Shown here: piece by piece, positions 35,971 through 45,297 of the stretch | How positions within the stretch are numbered: the stretch's first letter is position 1 | How the letters are laid out: each line of letters starts with the position of its first letter | Source: Oscillospiraceae bacterium | GTDB taxonomy: Bacteria > Bacillota_A > Clostridia > Oscillospirales > Ruminococcaceae | Reading direction: 5' to 3' | NCBI GenBank assembly: GCA_017523995.1 | Contig: JAFWUX010000099.1 | Location: 1 to 64,000, forward strand | Length of the DNA stretch: 64,000 bases | Notes under the pieces: generated by a model | What the model saw: only the letters and a program-made list of their open reading frames with translations | Told to the model about the DNA's origin: nothing | Database searches by the model: none | Made by a program: the position numbers and the translations under genes

Positions 35971-37038
35971 TTATTTGCTTTTCTCGTCTTTCAGAGAAAA
36001 TTGATCGGTATCCTTGCAGCGGAACTTATACTTTTCCGCGAACTTCGAGACAGCGGAATCCTGCTCGCAGTAGATCACACCGATATAGTATTCGTCGCCG
36101 CCGCCGTTTGTCTTGTTGCTGATTGTAGCCACATCGTCATAGATTTCACAGTCCGGATTCGGAATCACGAGCGAGCGGAGCTTCGGGCAGTGACTGAATG
36201 CGTTTTTGCCGATAGACTGCACGCGCTCCGGCAGCACAACCGCCGTCAGATTCAGGCAGGAGTAAAATGCGTAATCGCTGACAGAGACCACATAATCCGG
36301 CACAATGACCTCGCCGGTGCAGCGCTTGCCTGCATCATAGAGCCTGCCGTTGAAGATGATCAGATCGCGGTGGAACAGCAGATCGTCATACCACGGCGTC
36401 AGGGCAAAGGCGCTCTCCCCGATGGTATCAATGCCGGAGGGCACGGTCAGCGCGGTCAGGCTCGAGCACATCGCAAAGGCGCGCGTGCCGATGTGCATGA
36501 CGCTCTCGGGAATCTCGATCTCATGGAGATTCTTGCAGCCGTAGAAGGCGTAATCGCCGATCTCATACATGCCCTCGGGCACGGTGACTTTGGAAAGCGT
36601 ATAGCAGCTGTAGAACGCGCCGGATTTATCCATCTCGAACTGATTGTTCTCGACCGGCGCAACCGAGCAGATCCGCGTCACCGGCAGACCGCTGATTGTC
36701 TCCGGAATCACGAGCTCATCCGCCTCGAACTGTTCGGTGTGACCGGTGATCTCGGCATGCTCCTGATAGAGCGCATAGCGGATGCCCTCATCGGTTGTGC
36801 CCTCGCGGACAAGCTTCGTGTCATCCGCAAAGGGATCGGGCGCGGGCTCTTTGACAGTCTGCGAAAGATAGAGGCCGTCCTCATAGGTTGCCTTGCCGAA
36901 TTCATCCTCCTGCGCCGGCTCGATGTTGAGCCACAGGACGGATGCGCTGCTTTCGTCTGTGCCTGCTGCGGCGCCACATCCGGTCGCAAACAGACATCCG
37001 GCAGACATCAGGATCGCGGAAAGCTGTTTCAGTTGCAT
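35971..37038 (-). CDS. Leucine-rich-repeat (BspA-type) lipoprotein
   Basis: This 355-residue lipoprotein has a signal peptide with lipobox FATGC (Cys near 21). Five or so BspA/LRR_5 repeats follow, such as YEIGDYAFYGCKNLHEIEIP and IDTIGESAF, and also SVSDYAFYSCLNLTAVVLPE. Such proteins are usually surface adhesins or scaffolds. It overlaps the end of pth by 10 bases and sits between pth and mfd, two genes that are normally adjacent. Confidence 0.85.
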   Translation of the reverse strand: MQLKQLSAILMSAGCLFATGCGAAAGTDESSASVLWLNIEPAQEDEFGKATYEDGLYLSQTVKEPAPDPFADDTKLVREGTTDEGIRYALYQEHAEITGHTEQFEADELVIPETISGLPVTRICSVAPVENNQFEMDKSGAFYSCYTLSKVTVPEGMYEIGDYAFYGCKNLHEIEIPESVMHIGTRAFAMCSSLTALTVPSGIDTIGESAFALTPWYDDLLFHRDLIIFNGRLYDAGKRCTGEVIVPDYVVSVSDYAFYSCLNLTAVVLPERVQSIGKNAFSHCPKLRSLVIPNPDCEIYDDVATISNKTNGGGDEYYIGVIYCEQDSAVSKFAEKYKFRCKDTDQFSLKDEKSK

Positions 37039-37718
37039 GCTCCGCCCTCCTCACTCTGCTGTGCTTTGGGCGCCTTCGGCTTTTTCTGCTTGCCGGTATT
37101 ATAGCGGTTCATCGCAAGATCGGTCTGATCCTTCACCATCAGCGCGAGCGCTTCGGAGACAGTCTCCGCGGCCGCACGGAGCTTTTCCTGATCCTCCGCG
37201 GTGAATGCGGAGAGCACCCAGTCCGCGAGATCGTAATCCGGATGCGGTTTCTGCCCGATGCCGACTCTGATCCGCGGGAAGGTATCCGCGCCGGAAAGAT
37301 AGATGATGTTCTTCATGCCGTTGTGACCGCCGTCGCTGCCCTTTTTGCGGATGCGCAGATCACCGACGCCGAGATTGATGTCATCATAGATCACGATGAC
37401 ATGCTCCGGCGGAATCTGATAGAACTGCATCGCTTCCGTGACAGCCTGCCCGCTGAGGTTCATGAAGGTATCGGGCTTGAGCAGCAGGCAGCGGACACCG
37501 CCGCACTCTGTCATTGCCGTATTCGATTTGAACTGGTGCTTGCCGAACTTTGCGCCGTGCTTCTCCGCAAAGGCGTCGATCATCATGAAGCCTGCGTTGT
37601 GGCGCGTATTCTGATATTTTTCACCGATGTTGCCAAGTCCTGCAATGATATATTCAGGCGGACCTGTCACCGTCGGGGTCTGGGATTCAATCTGCTTAAA
37701 GAGGTCAAAAATGCTCAC
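37029..37718 (-). CDS. pth: Peptidyl-tRNA hydrolase
   Basis: Pth (229 residues) recycles peptidyl-tRNA. It has an N-terminal extension of about 20 residues, then the core with IIAGLGNIGEKYQNTRHNAGF, where the catalytic His is in TRHNAG near 40. KPDTFMNLSGQAV, YDDINLGVGDLRIRKKGSDGGHNGMKN and RIRVGIGQKP follow. The C-terminus is lengthened by a Lys/Pro-rich tail (KQKKPKAPKAQQ). It starts 27 bases after the protease gene. Confidence 0.95.
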   Translation of the reverse strand: MSIFDLFKQIESQTPTVTGPPEYIIAGLGNIGEKYQNTRHNAGFMMIDAFAEKHGAKFGKHQFKSNTAMTECGGVRCLLLKPDTFMNLSGQAVTEAMQFYQIPPEHVIVIYDDINLGVGDLRIRKKGSDGGHNGMKNIIYLSGADTFPRIRVGIGQKPHPDYDLADWVLSAFTAEDQEKLRAAAETVSEALALMVKDQTDLAMNRYNTGKQKKPKAPKAQQSEEGGACN

Positions 37719-37744
37719 TGGTTTCTGCTTCCTTTATTTTGGGA

Positions 37745-39064
37745 TTATTGTGCATAAACAGCCTTGATGCAGGCATTGTTCGGGGTAAAATCGAGCTTCA
37801 GCGCATCGGCGGTCTCCTTCAGCGAAAGATCCGCCCATTTGCCGTCGAGCAGCACAAAGGACTGCCTCGCCTCTGCACCTGCGCGGTAGGAAATGAATGA
37901 ATTGGAGACGCCCTCGCCCTCAACGGGTGCATCGCCTGCAAACCGCAGCACGATTGAATAATCGCTGACATCCTGCGGTGTTTCGAGATCGGTCAGGTGA
38001 TAGCCCTTGACCGGATATTCCGCCTCCTGCGTATAGAGGACATTCTCCATTGCAGCATCGCGGATTTCAATGGTGAACTTCTGCCCGTCGGAGACTGTAT
38101 AAGTGCCGACGGCGGTCAGCTTGCCCGGATGATGAAACACATTTGCGATCGCTGTTTCATCGCCGGTGCCGATATGTCCCTCCTTGCCGCCGTCATAGGC
38201 AGCAACCTCGCCGTAATCCTCGGAGATATCGAAGCTGTAGGGCGAGAGGAACGCTGTCTCGTAAGAGAGCCAGTAATAGGCATATTTTTCGGAGAGGCTG
38301 TTCTGGATCAGCCATGCGCCGTCCTGCGAAGCCTCATTGCGGAAGTAGTTTTTCGGAAAGCGGTCATCCCAGCCGACGATTGTGACAACGTGATCATATT
38401 GCTCCGGCTTTGCATCGGGATCGTTGACCGTCTGATAGTCGCCGAAGAAGCCCTTGGCGCTCTGTCTGTCCGGCACACTGATGCTGACTGCGCCGTTTTT
38501 CCGGATATTTTCCTTGAGCTGCTCCGGCGAACAGTTCTCATAGTCATTCGTCTCCGTCAGGATAAAGCTGCCGATGCCGTTTGCAGCCGCCTCGGTGACC
38601 ATCCAGCCCCAGCCGCCGACATCCTCCGGCGTCAGATTCTCCGCAAGGAACCAGCCCTCTGTGCGCTCTTTGATATAGACCGCATCAAGCAGCTCCAGCG
38701 CATCAACAGCGATTGTTTTGCCGTGCTTCACAAGCGCGCCGGATTCCATAGCCGTCGAAGCGGAGACAACCCAGCAGGTGCCGTTCTCCTGCAGCTTGAC
38801 CGGCGTGCCGAGACCGGAATCCACCAGCGAAAAATAGCCCTCATCGCCGTGGACATAGTCATAGACCGGCTCCGCCTTTTCCGTTTCAGCCGCTTCTGTT
38901 TCGGCAGGCTCGGTTTCCGCGGATTCCGCCGCAGCGGTTGTCTGCACTTTGGTCTCTGCCGCGGATTCTTCTGTATTTGTATTCTGCGATGCGCCGCAGC
39001 CCGTTCCGCAAAAAACGGTCAGCAGGCAAAGTGCCGCGCAGATCATCTGCTTTCTGTGATTCAT
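37745..39064 (-). CDS. Papain-like (C1 family) cysteine protease lipoprotein
   Basis: This 439-residue lipoprotein has lipobox CGTGC (Cys near 23) and a Glu/Ala/Thr-rich linker. A C1-type peptidase follows: oxyanion Gln and nucleophile Cys in QENGTCWVVSAST near 92-104, His in YDHVVTIVGWDD near 224, and Asn in GAWLIQNSLSE near 248. A C-terminal beta domain (about 300-439) resembles lectin-like modules found with clostridial C1 peptidases. It overlaps the PHP gene by 4 bases (ATGA). Confidence 0.87.
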   Translation of the reverse strand: MNHRKQMICAALCLLTVFCGTGCGASQNTNTEESAAETKVQTTAAAESAETEPAETEAAETEKAEPVYDYVHGDEGYFSLVDSGLGTPVKLQENGTCWVVSASTAMESGALVKHGKTIAVDALELLDAVYIKERTEGWFLAENLTPEDVGGWGWMVTEAAANGIGSFILTETNDYENCSPEQLKENIRKNGAVSISVPDRQSAKGFFGDYQTVNDPDAKPEQYDHVVTIVGWDDRFPKNYFRNEASQDGAWLIQNSLSEKYAYYWLSYETAFLSPYSFDISEDYGEVAAYDGGKEGHIGTGDETAIANVFHHPGKLTAVGTYTVSDGQKFTIEIRDAAMENVLYTQEAEYPVKGYHLTDLETPQDVSDYSIVLRFAGDAPVEGEGVSNSFISYRAGAEARQSFVLLDGKWADLSLKETADALKLDFTPNNACIKAVYAQ

Positions 39065-39888
39065 AGTGCAATTCTCCGTATCTCGTGCTTTTCAAACCAG
39101 CAGAGCTCCGTAAATCCGACTGCACGCGCCATATCCTCGAGCAGATCAATGCCGAATCCCAGATACTGTGTATCATGGGCATCGGTGCTGATTGTGAGGT
39201 TTCTGCCGCCGAGATCATAATAGCGGCGGATGATCGCGAGGTCGGGGTCGATATAGGGCTGCGGCTTGCGCAGTCCGGAGCCGTTGAGCTCAATCGCCTT
39301 GTTCTTTGCAATGACTGTTCTGAGGATCTCGTCAATCAGTTCACGGTGCGGCGTCAGGTCATAGGCTCTGCGGTTCGGCAGATAGCGCAGACCGTAGGTC
39401 AGATGCCCGAGGATGTCCCAGCAGTCGGTCTGTGCCAGCCGCAGAACCTCCTCAAAATACGCCGTAACAAGCTTCGGAATGTCCTCTTTGTCATAATCGA
39501 GAAAATAGAAATCCGGTCTGCCGGGCAGTTCATGCACCGAACCCACGACCAGATCGGTACGCGGATCATTGTAGATCAGCGCGGATTTTTCAACATCCTG
39601 CGGAATCTGTCCGACCTCGGCGCCGCAGAGCAGCGTCAGGGGCGCGCAGGTTTCGCGGGCAGCAGCAATCTCGGCAGCAGAACGTGCAAAGACACCGCCG
39701 CCGTCATAAAAGTATTCATCTGATTCGACTGCACCGTAGTAGGACGCCGGATAGTAGCGGTTGATCTCGACATGGTCGGTGACCGCCATGAAGCGCAGAC
39801 CGAGCGCATTTGCCGCTTCAACACGTTCCGCGACAGTCTGCTTCGCATCCGGAGAATTGTGGGTATGTGTATGCAGATTCATAATCAT
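39061..39888 (-). CDS. PHP-domain phosphoesterase (histidinol-phosphatase-like)
   Basis: This 275-residue metal-dependent hydrolase has the motifs NLHTHTHNSPDAK (3-15), VTDHVEINRYY near 36, the Glu of LCGAEVGQIP near 91, HEL near 119, ILGHLTYG near 160 and STDAHDTQYLG near 235. Related proteins dephosphorylate histidinol phosphate, but no his genes are nearby. It is the first gene of the block that runs through the protease, pth, LRR protein and mfd. Confidence 0.87.
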   Translation of the reverse strand: MIMNLHTHTHNSPDAKQTVAERVEAANALGLRFMAVTDHVEINRYYPASYYGAVESDEYFYDGGGVFARSAAEIAAARETCAPLTLLCGAEVGQIPQDVEKSALIYNDPRTDLVVGSVHELPGRPDFYFLDYDKEDIPKLVTAYFEEVLRLAQTDCWDILGHLTYGLRYLPNRRAYDLTPHRELIDEILRTVIAKNKAIELNGSGLRKPQPYIDPDLAIIRRYYDLGGRNLTISTDAHDTQYLGFGIDLLEDMARAVGFTELCWFEKHEIRRIAL

Positions 39889-39935
39889 GGATGGCTGTTC
39901 CCCTTTCAGTATCCGCGCAGCCGGATACAGATGTA

Positions 39936-39964
39936 ATTATACCATATAACGGCAGAAATTTCAA
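39936..39964 (-). promoter_or_regulatory. Promoter of the PHP-to-mfd block
   Basis: On the minus strand TTGAAA (39959-39964) and TATAAT (39936-39941) have a 17-base spacer, about 48 bases before the PHP start. Confidence 0.85.
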
Positions 39965-40080
39965 TGGGCGATATACCGAAAATACGGGCAGTTGAGCCCG
40001 AGAAATTAGAAGGGAGAAAGCGCGGGCGAGCAGGTTTCATAAAACAGTGCCCAGTCGCCGCAGAGCAGCCCTGCCGCCGC

Positions 40081-40109
40081 TTGACAAATCGCAGGACAAA
40101 TGATATACT
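40081..40109 (+). promoter_or_regulatory. Promoter of the six-paralog cluster
   Basis: TTGACA at 40081-40086 and TATACT at 40104-40109 have a 17-base spacer, 36 bases before the first start. It diverges from the promoter at 39936-39964. Confidence 0.85.
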
Positions 40110-40145
40110 ATAGAATAATCTTGATCAGATGGAGGGTGACCGCAC

Positions 40146-41276
40146 ATGAAAATCGAAGATGTACTGCACAATGTTAAGGGAGAGAGCTTCCTCTGGAGTT
40201 ATACAAAAAACGAAACACCTGATACAAATAAGGCGCTGCTCAACGGCTGGTCAATCCCCGCTGCAATTGATGTCATCATCGTGTTTTTTTTCTTGGCCAT
40301 CATGATGGAGACAGAAGGCTTTTTCGGAACAATCTTTTCGGCCTTCGGTCTCGTGTTGCCGCTCCTGCTGTTTCCGCTCTGGATGTGGATCTTCTCAGTT
40401 TTCCTCAAGCGCAGCACGCCGATCACAACGCGCTATGTCATCACGCCGAAGGGCGTCTATATCCAGACCGGCAAGGATAACAACGAGCAGACAGAGCACA
40501 TTCCGCTGGAAAAGATCGAATCCGCCTACATGACCCGCGGCAGAAACAAGGATGGCACATCCACCTACAATGTCACCTGCCGCATGGCGGAGAACGTTGA
40601 CGGAATCGAGACCAGAACCCTGTTCGAGAACGTGCCGGATTACAATCAACCGATCGAAATCATCAACGAGGCTGCCGAAAAGCGCAGACAGGAAGTCGAA
40701 GCATTCAGAGAGATGAACGGCGGCATCAGCGATGCAGAAAAATTCCGCGCACCGACCCCGCTGACCGCATGGAGAAGAAGTGCGTCCGAAGAAAAAGGCG
40801 ATCCCCTGCTGGAACTGGAAGCGCTCCTCACGCTCGCAAGGCAGAAGCAGGAGCAGAAACAGGAGGAGCCGCAGATGGCGGGCATTCCGGCGCCGTCTGC
40901 ATTGGCTGCAAAGCTGCAGGCACCGGCTGCCGAAAAGATACAGTTGCCGGATGCGCCGGCAGCAGCAGACAAGCCGCGCAAATCCAAAAAAGATCCCGCC
41001 GTGCTCAAAGGCGATCCGCAGCAGGCGTTCTTCGGCAATATGCTGAATCCCGCAGAGCCTTCCGGCAAACCCAGATCCTTCCAGAATCCGGATGCCGCCG
41101 CCGAAGCAGAGTGGCTCGAGCAGATGGAGGATGAAAGCGTGCGGGATCTGCAGCAGGAGCTGTTCGGTTCGGAATCCATGCAGACGCATGCATTCCCCGA
41201 TCCGACTGTCAACCCGCTGCCGGAGCTGCCGGAGCAGTCAGATGACAACTCGCAGTTTCTGCAGCAGGGTTTCTGA
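40146..41276 (+). CDS. Tandem paralog 1: membrane protein with PH-like domain and motif tail
   Basis: This 376-residue protein is the first of six related proteins. It has two membrane helices (about 35-58 and 63-88). A bacterial PH-like (bPH_2/YdbT-type) domain follows with RYVITPKGVYIQTG near 96-109, then a charged helix. The long flexible tail carries the shared blocks: DPQQAFFGN, SVRDLQQELFGSE, AFPDPTVNPLPELPE and DDNSQFLQQGF. This copy lacks a clear RGDFLDQT block. The tail is predicted cytoplasmic and disordered. The function is unknown. The start has GGAGGGTG upstream. Confidence 0.75.
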   Translation: MKIEDVLHNVKGESFLWSYTKNETPDTNKALLNGWSIPAAIDVIIVFFFLAIMMETEGFFGTIFSAFGLVLPLLLFPLWMWIFSVFLKRSTPITTRYVITPKGVYIQTGKDNNEQTEHIPLEKIESAYMTRGRNKDGTSTYNVTCRMAENVDGIETRTLFENVPDYNQPIEIINEAAEKRRQEVEAFREMNGGISDAEKFRAPTPLTAWRRSASEEKGDPLLELEALLTLARQKQEQKQEEPQMAGIPAPSALAAKLQAPAAEKIQLPDAPAAADKPRKSKKDPAVLKGDPQQAFFGNMLNPAEPSGKPRSFQNPDAAAEAEWLEQMEDESVRDLQQELFGSESMQTHAFPDPTVNPLPELPEQSDDNSQFLQQGF

Positions 41277-41301
41277 CACACATACTTGAAAGGACTGCAT
41301 C

Positions 41302-42171
41302 ATGTTAACTAGAAAAGGCAAAGCACTTGATATGATTGGTTCTGACGAAACAATCCTCTGGAAAAGTGCGGGTCCTACGAAATCAGGAATCAGTTGTTCA
41401 TTTCTGGTGTTCACTGTATTGTGGATGTTATGTTTCCTGCCTTTCCTGACATCAGGCTCGTTCACTTTCGGGGAGATTGCACTGATCATTTTCGAGATGA
41501 CGCTCCCGATCTGGGTCTTTTTGGTCTATCTGAAAATCGACAAGCACATATCCTCGAATACATGGTATTATGTGACAAGCAAGGGCATCTATTTGCAAAA
41601 ATGCTTCATTTCGCCGAAAACGGATATTTATTACTTCAATGAATTCCAAAAAGCCGCTTCTTCTGAAGACGGCGATGTTGAATGCACGCTCAAAAAGCCT
41701 GAGATCGACTATGAAAACGGAAAGCAAATAGAAAACTGGACAATTCGGTTTGCACCCCCAGGCGGTTGCGAAGATGCCGCCGGAATCATTCAGGAGCAGA
41801 TCGAAAAACTGCAGCAGCTCGGCGCCGCAGTGGATTCTCCCTTTCCGTTGCGCACCGATCTTCCGGCAGAGGAGAACATCACCGGCACAGCAGTCATTGA
41901 TGCGGGACAGGCATTCTTCGCCGATCTCAAGCACAAGCGCAGCACCGTCAAAAACCGCGGTGATTTTCTTGATGAATCCGCGATTGCAGATACCGCCGCG
42001 ATGAAGCAGTCTGCCGCAGACGATTTCTCGCAGCTGCAGCATGAACTCTTCGGTGATGAAGCACTGCAGACGCAGGCAGGCCCCGATCCGACCGTGTATC
42101 CGCTGCCGGAGCTGCCGGAACAGCCGCCGCAGTCAGATGACAACACACAGTTTCTGCAGCAGGGTTTCTGA
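41302..42171 (+). CDS. Tandem paralog 2: membrane protein with PH-like domain and motif tail
   Basis: This 289-residue protein begins MLTRKGKALDMIGSDETILW. Two membrane helices lie at about 30-75, then the PH-like segment YYVTSKGIYLQKC. The tail has GQAFFADLK, NRGDFLDES, FSQLQHELFGDE, GPDPTVYPLPELPE and DDNTQFLQQGF. Its first ~20 codons, upstream spacer and last ~120 codons are almost identical in DNA to those of paralog 3. The middle differs strongly between the two. Confidence 0.75.
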   Translation: MLTRKGKALDMIGSDETILWKSAGPTKSGISCSFLVFTVLWMLCFLPFLTSGSFTFGEIALIIFEMTLPIWVFLVYLKIDKHISSNTWYYVTSKGIYLQKCFISPKTDIYYFNEFQKAASSEDGDVECTLKKPEIDYENGKQIENWTIRFAPPGGCEDAAGIIQEQIEKLQQLGAAVDSPFPLRTDLPAEENITGTAVIDAGQAFFADLKHKRSTVKNRGDFLDESAIADTAAMKQSAADDFSQLQHELFGDEALQTQAGPDPTVYPLPELPEQPPQSDDNTQFLQQGF

Positions 42172-42196
42172 CACACATACTTGAAAGGACTGCATC

Positions 42197-43084
42197 ATGT
42201 TAACTAGAAAAGGCAAAGCACCCGATCTGCTCGGGTCTGACGAAACAATCCTCTGGAACAGCACACGCCTGTCAAAAGGTTCCTCGCGCAGAGGATGCAT
42301 CCACTTATATCTGTTGATCGCTGCACCGTGGGCGTTGTTTGTCATACTCATCTTTGCATCAGGTATGATTCCAATTTCACCGGTGACATTACTGTTTTTT
42401 ATGTTGATGATGATCCCGTTCTGGCTCTATTTCTTCATGCTTGCGTATGATAAGTTTGATGCCTCACATACGTTTTATTACGTGACAAATAAGGGCATAT
42501 ACATCCAGAAATGCGCGTTTCCGCCGGAAACGGATTTTTACAGCTTCGATGAATTTGAAAGCGCCGAGCCTTCCGAAAATGCCATGTATGTTGAATGCAG
42601 GCTCAAAAAGCCCCAGATTTATTATGGAAAGGGCAAACCAAGAGAAAACTGGGAGATTCTGCTCGAACCCGAAAGCAACCGCCGTGATGCCGCCGGAATC
42701 ATTCAGGAGCAGATCAAAAAACTGCAGCAGCTCGGCGCCGCAGCGGATTCTCCCTTTCCGGTGCGCACCGATCTTCCGGCAGAGGAGAACGTCACCGGCA
42801 CAGCAGTCATTGATGCAGGAAAGGCATTCTTCGCCGATCTCAAGCACAAGCGCAGCACTGTCAAAAACCGCGGTGATTTTCTTGATGAATCCGCGATTGC
42901 AGATACCGCCGCGATGAAGCAGCCTGCCGCAGACGATTTCTCGCAGCTGCAGCATGAATTGTTCGGTGATGAAGCACTGCAGACGCAGGCAAGCCCCGAT
43001 CCGACCGTGTATCCGCTTTCAAAGCTGCCGGACGAAACCAATCATACAGATGACAACACACAGTTAATGCAGCTTGGCGAATAA
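42197..43084 (+). CDS. Tandem paralog 3: membrane protein with PH-like domain and motif tail
   Basis: This 295-residue protein begins MLTRKGKAPDLLGSDETILW. It has two membrane helices, the PH-like segment YYVTNKGIYIQKC, and tail blocks KAFFADLK, NRGDFLDES, FSQLQHELFGDE and SPDPTVYPLSKLPDE. The C-terminal end (DDNTQLMQLGE) has diverged from the FLQQGF form. It shares near-identical ends with paralog 2 but not the middle, pointing to recent duplication plus conversion or cassette replacement. Confidence 0.75.
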   Translation: MLTRKGKAPDLLGSDETILWNSTRLSKGSSRRGCIHLYLLIAAPWALFVILIFASGMIPISPVTLLFFMLMMIPFWLYFFMLAYDKFDASHTFYYVTNKGIYIQKCAFPPETDFYSFDEFESAEPSENAMYVECRLKKPQIYYGKGKPRENWEILLEPESNRRDAAGIIQEQIKKLQQLGAAADSPFPVRTDLPAEENVTGTAVIDAGKAFFADLKHKRSTVKNRGDFLDESAIADTAAMKQPAADDFSQLQHELFGDEALQTQASPDPTVYPLSKLPDETNHTDDNTQLMQLGE

Positions 43085-43116
43085 ACAATTATCTATACCG
43101 ACAGAAAGGGACTACG

Positions 43117-43986
43117 ATGAAAAAAAGTGAAAAAAAGGTAGAAGCGCTCCTTGCGAAAGATGAGAACATTCTCTGGACCGGTCAGGCACCGGGGAAGTAC
43201 GCCGTCTTCACAGTGCTCAACCCGGGCAATCTGCTATTCGGCGGCATGATCTGCTTGTTCCTTTGGCTCTCAGCGCTCGCTCATTCTGTTGTCGGCATTA
43301 CATTTTGCGTCCTCATAGCTCTTATATTGCTGATTTATATCATGAATCAAATCACGGCTGCTCTTGGAAAAAAGTATTATGTGACAAATAAAGGCATCTA
43401 TGAACATAACCCCCGAAACATGAACACCCCGACTGTTTTCATGAGTTACGATGATCTGGAATCGGTATGCTGCGAGCATTTGCATGACATATTTCTGAAC
43501 AAACTTGGGATCCTGACATGTATGGATCATATAGGAAGGTTCATCCGTATCGCGAATATCGAGATGCCGGAATATGTCGAGGGGATCATCAACGATCAGA
43601 AAGAGCGCTATGAACTGGAACAGGAAACCGGCATACCTGCCGCACTGCAGGATGCAGACTACCCCATCCGCACGGACATTCCGGCGGATACAATTCCGGA
43701 AACAGAGCCCGCCGCGCAGCCGGTGCAGACATTTTTCGCCGCACCGGCACAGCAGGAATACGCTGCGCTGCGCAATGATTTCCTTGATCAGACGGTAATC
43801 GGCGGCGCAGAGCAGCTTGAAAATCTGCCGGATACCTCTGTAGCAGCGCTGCAGCATGAACTGTTCGGCAATGAGGCACCGCAGACGCAGGCGATCCCCG
43901 ATCCGACCGTGCATCCGCTGCCGGAGCTGCCGGCGGAAACCGATCACACAGATGACAGCCCGCAGTTTCTGCAGCAGGGTCTCTGA
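43117..43986 (+). CDS. Tandem paralog 4: membrane protein with PH-like domain and motif tail
   Basis: This 289-residue protein has the N-terminal LLAKDENILWTGQAPGKYA pattern typical of bPH_2 proteins, two helices at about 38-82, YYVTNKGIYEHN, then a tail with QTFFAAPAQ, LRNDFLDQT, SVAALQHELFGNE, IPDPTVHPLPELPAE and DDSPQFLQQGL. The start has AAAGGGA upstream. The gap to paralog 3 is 32 bases. Confidence 0.75.
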   Translation: MKKSEKKVEALLAKDENILWTGQAPGKYAVFTVLNPGNLLFGGMICLFLWLSALAHSVVGITFCVLIALILLIYIMNQITAALGKKYYVTNKGIYEHNPRNMNTPTVFMSYDDLESVCCEHLHDIFLNKLGILTCMDHIGRFIRIANIEMPEYVEGIINDQKERYELEQETGIPAALQDADYPIRTDIPADTIPETEPAAQPVQTFFAAPAQQEYAALRNDFLDQTVIGGAEQLENLPDTSVAALQHELFGNEAPQTQAIPDPTVHPLPELPAETDHTDDSPQFLQQGL

Positions 43987-44037
43987 TTCAGACAGCACAG
44001 GGCAGGTCAGTACAGACATCGAAAAAGGAGCAGTACT

Positions 44038-45279
44038 ATGGTAATCGAAGAAATGATGGCATACGAGGAGCAGATTTTATGGGAAGGCGGAAAATCCGAG
44101 GGCTCAACATTCTGGGAGGCGATCTTCAACCCGCTTCTTCCGTTTGCGGCGATCTGGTGCATTGTTGATTTCAGCATTATCGGTACAGCCGGCTTAGCCA
44201 ACATGATTTTTTCCGGAATCGCGCTGTTCTTCCTGATTCACCTGATGCCGGTGTGGCTGTATCTCGGCGGCATTATCTTCGCCAGAAAAAAAGCCAGAAA
44301 CACCCGCTATGTTGTGACAACAAGGGGCATCTATATCCAGACCGGCAGCAACGGCAGAGAACAGGTCAAATTCTACGGCTATGACGAGATCAAATACGCG
44401 CAGACCAAGCAGGGAATGTTTGACCGGCAGTATAATGTCGGCGATGTCTCCTGTGAATTTGTCACGCCGATCGTCAAGTATTCCGGCCGCAACCGCCGCG
44501 TGATACACAATTTCACGCTGGACAATGTCGCCGATTTCCAGACCGTCTCGCAGATCATCAACGAGCAGAAACGGATGCAGCAGCCGATCGGTCCGCAGAT
44601 TCCGACGCTGTCGCAGTCCAGCCCGCTGACAGCGCGCGCAATCCCGCCGGCACTGCAGATGCCGCAGCCTGCGCCCGCAGTTCCGCAGCCGCTTCCGGCG
44701 CAGCAGATTCCGCAGCAGCCCGAGGTCGCGGATCCGCAGCAGGCATTTTTCGGGCAGCCCGAAAATCAGATGTTCACCACCGAGCAGCGCGGCGATTTCC
44801 TCGATCAGACTGCCGCTGCGGATGATGCATTCTTCCGGAACACACCGGATGAATCCTTCTCCGAGCTGCAGCAGGAGCTGTTCGGCTCCGAGGAAGTTCG
44901 CACGCAGGCATTCCCTGATCCGTCGGTCAATCCGCTGCCGGTTCTGCCGGGCTCCGCACCGCAGGTGACCGCGCAGCAGGGATATCAGAATGCCTACCGC
45001 ACCGATCCCTACGCAAGACCGCAGACTGCACCCACCTACGCCGCACCGCAGCCGTCCGCAATCCCCTACGGCGCCCCGAATCCTTATGTCGCACAGCCGC
45101 AGGGTGCAAATCCTTATGCAGCGGCACCGGAGCCGGGCAATGTCTGGGGCATACAGCAGGAGCCGGAGATGGAATCGCTCATCACCGAGCCGCGTTTTGA
45201 AGATCCGACGCTCCGTGCGCTGGAGGAACTGAAACCGCTGGAGCAGCAGGATGACAATCTGCAGCAGAGCGGCATGTGA
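44038..45279 (+). CDS. Tandem paralog 5: membrane protein with PH-like domain and long Pro/Gln tail
   Basis: At 413 residues this is the longest copy. It has two helices (about 20-80), RYVVTTRGIYIQTG near 92, and a Pro/Gln-rich linker. The blocks DPQQAFFGQ, QRGDFLDQT, SFSELQQELFGSE and AFPDPSVNPLPVLP follow. An extra ~100-residue Ala/Pro/Tyr/Gln segment then leads to DDNLQQSGM. It is very close to paralog 1 in motif wording (DPQQAFFG, LQQELFGSE). Confidence 0.75.
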   Translation: MVIEEMMAYEEQILWEGGKSEGSTFWEAIFNPLLPFAAIWCIVDFSIIGTAGLANMIFSGIALFFLIHLMPVWLYLGGIIFARKKARNTRYVVTTRGIYIQTGSNGREQVKFYGYDEIKYAQTKQGMFDRQYNVGDVSCEFVTPIVKYSGRNRRVIHNFTLDNVADFQTVSQIINEQKRMQQPIGPQIPTLSQSSPLTARAIPPALQMPQPAPAVPQPLPAQQIPQQPEVADPQQAFFGQPENQMFTTEQRGDFLDQTAAADDAFFRNTPDESFSELQQELFGSEEVRTQAFPDPSVNPLPVLPGSAPQVTAQQGYQNAYRTDPYARPQTAPTYAAPQPSAIPYGAPNPYVAQPQGANPYAAAPEPGNVWGIQQEPEMESLITEPRFEDPTLRALEELKPLEQQDDNLQQSGM

Positions 45280-45297
45280 CGGACACAGAATATTACC

